In this document: one piece after another, positions 60,060 through 64,000 of the stretch
Layout: each line of letters begins with the position of its first letter
Numbering within the stretch: the first letter of the stretch is position 1
DNA from: Tamarix chinensis
Taxonomy: Eukaryota; Streptophyta; Magnoliopsida; Caryophyllales; Tamaricaceae
DNA: 64,000 nt
Direction: 5' to 3'
Assembly (NCBI GenBank): GCA_030549775.1
Contig: CM060175.1
Location: 70,507,245-70,571,244, forward strand
Made by a program: the position numbers and the translations under genes
Notes under the pieces: model-generated
What the model was told of the DNA's origin: nothing
What the model saw: the letters and a program-made list of their open reading frames with translations, nothing else
The model's database searches: none

Positions 60060-61150
60060 TGAAAAAAAATGAAAATTAATGATTTCATAACTCTTTTGCA
60101 TCTCATTAGCCAATGCATATCCATCAAATAAACTAAATTTATAAATTAGAGTGTAAATACTTGTCATCGGAAACTTAAAAAAAAATTAAGTTTAGGAAAA
60201 CATATATTAGGAAATGTTCATCGGTCAAATATAATCAATGACTATCTTCAAATATAATCAATCGACCAAATCACTTCAAATACAATTAGGATCATTTCAA
60301 CTACTTCTATAAATTTAATTTTAGAAAAACAACTACACAATTAACCAATTTCATAATCTCACTTGAAATCTAGGGTTTTATGCCCGAAAATACAATTCGG
60401 TTGAATTCTATTAATTCAATCAAATTGAATGTTTAGAAATGCAATTAAACACATTTTATAACATATCAAATAATTAATTACTCAAAACCAATAAAAGAAA
60501 TACACAATTTAGCACAATTAAGGTTTTTGATCCCGGAACGCAAATCCGATCAATTCTTGCCAAAACATATCAATTGACAGTTCGGAAATGTAATTAAACA
60601 TATTCTAATGTAATTTATATAGCCAATTGAATAAAATAACCCGATTACACAATCTAATTTAAACCTGCGGGATTTTTGACCTAAAAATCCAATTCCGATC
60701 AATTACGCACAATTTCCCAAATCAACACTTCCAATATAAAATTAAATACATTTTAAACGATATTATACAATCAATTGAGTGGAAGGACTCAATTATATGA
60801 CCCAATTTGATCACACATAAATTTTGACCTAGAAATCAAATTCCAATAAATTCTGCATAAATTTTTCAAATTGACGGTTCCAACATGAAATTAGATACAT
60901 TTTAAAACATATTGTATAATCAATTTCCCCAAAATAGCTAAATTGGAGGAATCCGAAAAATTCGGACATAACCCCGCCAAAAATTAAAATTTTCCAAAAT
61001 TTCAACATAACCATACAATTAACCTATCCAAATCATTCTCGCAGCACATATATACATTATCAAACAATTAATTTAGCTTATCACAAGCTAAATCATACTT
61101 AATTAAACGAATTAATATTAGGGTTTTTCAGAGAATTATACCAACGAAAC
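60060..61150. other. AT-rich interior of the CACTA element, probable intron
   Basis: No exon was recognised. Phrases like ACGCACAATTTCCCAAATC, TTGACCTAGAAATC and AAACATATTTTAAAACATAT recur at roughly 120-130 bp spacing (60380-60960), suggesting an old degenerate tandem repeat. Confidence 0.4.
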
Positions 61151-61154
61151 CGAC

Positions 61155-61510
61155 AAATCGGGACAAAGGAAGGCCGGGGAAGCTTCGTTGGGGAATGGGG
61201 ACAGCTCGCCGGTGGTCAGCAGGGCCTGCCGTGGCCGGAAGGCGGCGCAACCAGCGCGGCTCGTCGCTGCCGCGGCCTGCTGCTATTGCTGCTGCCGCCC
61301 GCTGCTGCTGCCCTGTGTTGCTTCTGCACGCTGCTGCTGGTTGCGGTGGCTGGCAGTGGGGCTCGGAGTTGTGGCCGGCAGCGACGCTGGAGCTGGGGAG
61401 AGAGGTGGCTGGGCTGAGGAGCTGCGACCAGGCGGAAGGCAGGCGCAGGGGAGACTAGAGGTCGGGGCTGCGATAGGAGAGAAGAGAGAAAAAGAAAGGG
61501 AGGCCGGCGT
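61155..61510 (-). other. GC-rich segment inside the CACTA element, possible first exon or captured host sequence
   Basis: About 350 bp are very rich in G and C (GCTGCTGCC, CGGCGCAACC, GGAGAGAGG) and flanked on both sides by AT-rich DNA. On the minus strand one frame stays open through PRQALLTTGELSPFPNEA to GTTTCGTTG/GTATAA near 61145-61138, a plausible splice donor, followed by AAAAACCCTAAT as often seen in plant introns. It lies just upstream of the transposase exons, so it may be their leader exon. It could also be a transduplicated host fragment. No domain was recognised. Confidence 0.4.
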
Positions 61511-61599
61511 GCGTCGTGCGTGGCCTTTTTTTTTTTTTGAAACAAAAACAGATAAAAAAAAATATATGGCGGTAGAGGTAAAAATTTTGGGCGCCAAAA

Positions 61600-62455
61600 A
61601 AATGAGTACCATGGGCGACAAAATATATAATCGTTGCCCAAACTTAATTTTGTGCAACGAAATTAATTTCGTCGCCCAAACTTAATTTTGTGCAACGAGA
61701 TTAATTTCGTCGCCCGAACTTAATTTTGTGCAACGAGATTAATTTCGTCGCCCAAACTTAATTTTGTGCAACGAGATTAATTTCGTCGCCCAAACTTATT
61801 TTTTGCAACGAAATTAATTTCGTTGCCCTTATTATCATCAATATATTTTACTTATCATATCAAACTTAATTTTGTGCAACGAGATTAATTTCGTTGCCCT
61901 TATTATTATATCAAACAATATATTTTACTTATTAGAAATTGATTTTACGTTGCCCCTAGACCCCTACGGGAGCGTCCCCTTATTTAATAAAGAAAATTAA
62001 TTTTACAATTTAAACAAGAGTTCCCATATTAAATATACCTTAAAGTGTTGATTTTAAAATTTTTAGCAATTATTTGCTAAGGTATGGGCAACGAAAACAT
62101 AAATCGTAGCCCAAAAGTACAAAGGGCAACGATTATAAGATTTTGTTGCCCTAAAGTGTTTATTTTAAAATTTTTAGCAATTATTTGCTAAGGTATGGGC
62201 AACGAAAACATAATATTGTTGCCCAACACTATATTATGGGCAACAAAATAATTAAATCGTAGCCTAAAAGTACAAAGGGCAACGATTATAAGAGTTTGTT
62301 GCCCTAGAAAAAACAAGGGCAACGACTATAAATATTTGTTGCCTTAAAGAAACAAAGGGCAACAATATATTTTCGTCGCCCAAAATAGAACAAAGGGCAA
62401 CAAAATCCGTTCTGTCGCCCTATTGTCATAGAAATCGTCGCCCAAACTCACTTTT
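61600..62455. repeat. Right subterminal repeat arrays, including a 22-bp perfect palindrome
   Basis: At 61630-61830 about five units of exactly 39 bp read CGTCGCCCAAACTTAATTTT then GTGCAACGAGATTAATTT. Further in, 62040-62240 holds two copies of TTTTTAGCAATTATTTGCTA with GGTATGGGCAACGAAAACAT. At 62270-62450 GGGCAACGA and TCGTCGCCC words alternate. At 61805-61826 the two half sites GCAACGAAATT and AATTTCGTTGC meet as a perfect palindrome. The unit differs from that of the left end but shares the GGGCRACGA core. Confidence 0.85.
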
Positions 62456-62616
62456 CTTGTTGTGGGATTCAGTGTTCGTCACCGGACATTAGCTGGGCTT
62501 CGGAGCGATGGGCGGCATTCGCTGGACCTCCTGCCTTGGTTGGGCGTTTGACCGATGGTTTCGGTCCCTGCCTAGTTTTGTTTCGCTATTTCGAAGGTGG
62601 AAGAAGGGAGGCTGTT

Positions 62617-62656
62617 GGGGCAGCGTTCGCTGGTCGGGGCAGCGTTCGCTGGTTAG
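62617..62656 (+). repeat. Short tandem duplication in the copia leader
   Basis: GGGGCAGCGTTCGCTGGT occurs twice in succession. Confidence 0.9.
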
Positions 62657-62825
62657 TGCGCGACCGATGATGCTGCCGACGGCTGCTACATGCGATCTGT
62701 TGTTATCGGCCGAATCAGTCGGCGGCTGGCGGCTGAAGGTAAAAGACGGGTTAGGGTCTGCTTCAATTAATTAGGGTTAGGTTTGTATTTAATTAAGTAG
62801 TTTTAATTAAGTGATTAAAAAAGGA

Positions 62826-63047
62826 GGGTTGCGGCAAATTTGGGGTGCCTACGGCAGGTGCCTCACGTTTTTTTTCTTCTGTTGATAGGAATGGCCCAAC
62901 AACTTAAAAAGAAAATAAAAAAAGGGGTTGCGGCATGTTTGGGGTGCTTGCGGCAGACACCCCCTTTTTCCTTTTTTCTTACTGTTTGGCTTGGGCTGTT
63001 GGGTTGTCGACAAGTATGGCCCAACAGCTCATATTTTTTAAAAAAAG
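62826..63047 (+). repeat. Diverged tandem duplication of about 100-120 bp in the copia leader
   Basis: The first unit starts GGGTTGCGGCAAATTTGGGG near 62826 and the second GGGTTGCGGCATGTTTGGGG near 62925. Both continue with GGTGCYTRCGGCAG, a T-rich stretch and ATGGCCCAACA, then an A-rich tail. The second is longer. Confidence 0.8.
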
Positions 63048-63056
63048 GCTCATAGG

Positions 63057-63880
63057 TTTTTTGAGGTGGGCCAGTCTGGCCTTGGGCCTACGGTTGTCTT
63101 ATTTTTTTATTCTGTGGCCCAGTTTTCTTTTTACACTATTTGGACGTGTAGTTTGGACCTTATATTTGTTATGTATTAATATTTCTTTAATATTAAAATA
63201 ATAATAATACATAATTGACTTAATTAATTTTTTAATTAGATATCAAGTTTATCTTCTTCTTTTTTCCAATGAAAATTTTATATGGGCCTATTTATGTGTG
63301 TTATTTGAAATTTATGCAAATAAAGCTAGATTTGATATTGTTTTCTATATTAAATCTAAATAAGGTTAGTCCCAATATTATAGGTCCAAATTTATGAAAT
63401 AAAATTAAGGGATCAATTTATTTAAATGATTGGTTGTCTAATATTAATAGATAAGCTGGTTGAAATGATATGTCGTCAAAGTGACCTCTTTTATAAAAAT
63501 TGGTTTATCAAACATATTGGATGTTTGTGCGTATATCTATTCGTGTGGTTATTTAGTCGGTCTAAAGGAAGACAAATATCTGGCAAATTTTCATATGCAC
63601 GTGTGATAATAAATATGTGACGATTATTTGGTTGCTGTGTGGATAATAAGTCAATCCAAAGATGGGCTTATTATGTGACAGGCCTTATTGTCAGCATTTG
63701 ATTATTGCAACAAGAACACCACTTGCAGTTAATATTACTATCCAAACACTTGATATTAATGTTGCTCCGGTTTCTTGTGATGGGATTACCAATATTTAAA
63801 TTCATTGATTATATTATTATGTGAATTTTTTTTTGTGTGAGCATGAATATTTATTTTTTTTATGTTTGCTGTACACCTTT
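63057..63880 (+). other. Copia leader, no gene
   Basis: T-rich sequence between the duplication and gag. Short frames such as 63426-63620 show no similarity. AGTCAATCCAAAGATGGGCT near 63651 resembles leader sequence rather than coding sequence. Confidence 0.4.
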
Positions 63881-63888
63881 GTCTGCTA

Positions 63889-64000
63889 CTACTATATCTG
63901 CCAACTTAAATTCTATTCCCATGCTAAATGGGAATAATTTTAAGGAATGGAAGGAAAATATTACCATTGTCCTTAGCTACATGAATCTGGATCACGCGCT
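63889..64000 (+). CDS. Ty1/copia gag, N-terminal fragment (runs off the window)
   Basis: The frame from about 63889 reads SATTISANLNSIPMLNGNNF, then KEWKENITIVLSYMNLDHAL to the window edge. This is the start of plant copia gag, where LNGxNFxEWK is the signature. Gag forms the particle in which reverse transcription takes place. The codon before SATT is TTG where an ATG would be expected, and the next in-frame ATG is at PML, so the normal start may have been lost. Pol lies outside the window. Confidence 0.75.

Larger units (their letters stand above)
57985..62464 (-). mobile_element. CACTA-like transposon, 4480 bp, ends CACAACAAGAAA, TSD GGA
   Basis: The element starts CACAACAAGAAAT at 57985 and ends TTTCTTGTTGTG at 62464: a perfect 12-bp terminal inverted repeat, with further partial match inside (both reach TTTGGGCRAC). 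GGA flanks it exactly (57982-57984 and 62465-62467), the 3-bp duplication of CACTA elements. The terminus differs from the usual CACTACAAGAAA by one base (T to A at position 4). Subterminal arrays of GGGCGACGA/GGGCAACGA words line both ends. A TNPA-type gene on the minus strand is present, but no TNPD catalytic gene, so it is non-autonomous. It lies in the leader of the copia element and is therefore younger than it. Confidence 0.92.
57188..64000 (+). mobile_element. Ty1/copia retrotransposon, 5' part, leaves the window
   Basis: A 459-bp LTR (57188-57646) is followed by a tRNA-iMet primer-binding site, a leader of about 1.7 kb (57662-57984 and 62465-63880) and the start of gag at about 63890-64000. 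The leader is interrupted by the CACTA element at 57985-62464. The leader includes a C+G-richer part (62480-62760) and a duplicated segment (62826-63047). The rest of gag-pol and the 3' LTR lie to the right of the window, so intactness cannot be judged. Confidence 0.8.

Noticed and set aside
61188..61685. 165-codon plus-strand frame in the CACTA element
   Set aside because: Runs of Ala, Cys and Arg from GC-rich DNA, then reads into subterminal repeats. It is opposite to the transposase strand.

Overview
This is nuclear DNA of a flowering plant, or at least a seed plant, with a large AT-rich and repeat-dense genome. The evidence is nested LTR retrotransposons primed by initiator-Met tRNA, Cassandra elements whose LTRs carry a 5S rRNA-like domain, CACTA (En/Spm) transposons with TNPA/TNPD-type genes, a PIF/Harbinger-like MITE, LINE fragments and an Arabidopsis-type CCCTAAA-rich block. 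I found no convincing intact host gene, no tRNA gene, no CRISPR array and nothing prokaryotic. The species cannot be named from this window. Layout: 0-1.9 kb holds a minus-strand Cassandra LTR lying in the right end of a CACTA element, which itself cuts a decayed RNase H gene. 1.5-7.4 kb is an old CACTA element with broken TNPA and TNPD genes on the minus strand, plus a degenerate telomere-like block. 8.0-18.5 kb holds two decayed Ty3/gypsy copies arranged head to head as a long imperfect inverted repeat. The plus-strand copy is split by a second Ty3/gypsy element (3.6-kb LTR, primer-binding site, gag remnant) that in turn carries a complete Cassandra. 19.5-31.8 kb and 36.4-51.7 kb are stacked 3-4.5-kb LTR units that run TGTAAYACC to GTTACA. 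They include a 4.5-kb solo LTR with an exact CTAGT target duplication. These units carry a 27-bp minisatellite and a pyrimidine-rich block that produces long spurious reading frames. 33.5-34.5 kb is a tandem, three-LTR Cassandra. About 34.9-36.4 kb is a MITE nest. 51.7-57.2 kb is AT-rich sequence with microsatellites, a small higher-GC island that looks low-copy, and a LINE fragment. 57.2-64 kb is the 5' part of a Ty1/copia element (LTR, primer-binding site, long leader, start of gag) whose leader is split by a 4.48-kb CACTA element with exact ends and a GGA duplication. How the parts relate: nothing here forms a host pathway. The window records successive insertions. The best defined order at the right end is copia first, then the CACTA element. 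In the 8-18 kb nest it is Ty3/gypsy pair, then the 3.6-kb-LTR element, then Cassandra. The best preserved coding unit is the TNPA-type gene of the right-hand CACTA element. That element lacks a recognisable TNPD, so it would depend on a partner elsewhere. All gene-family calls were made by reading translations by eye; no database search was possible.
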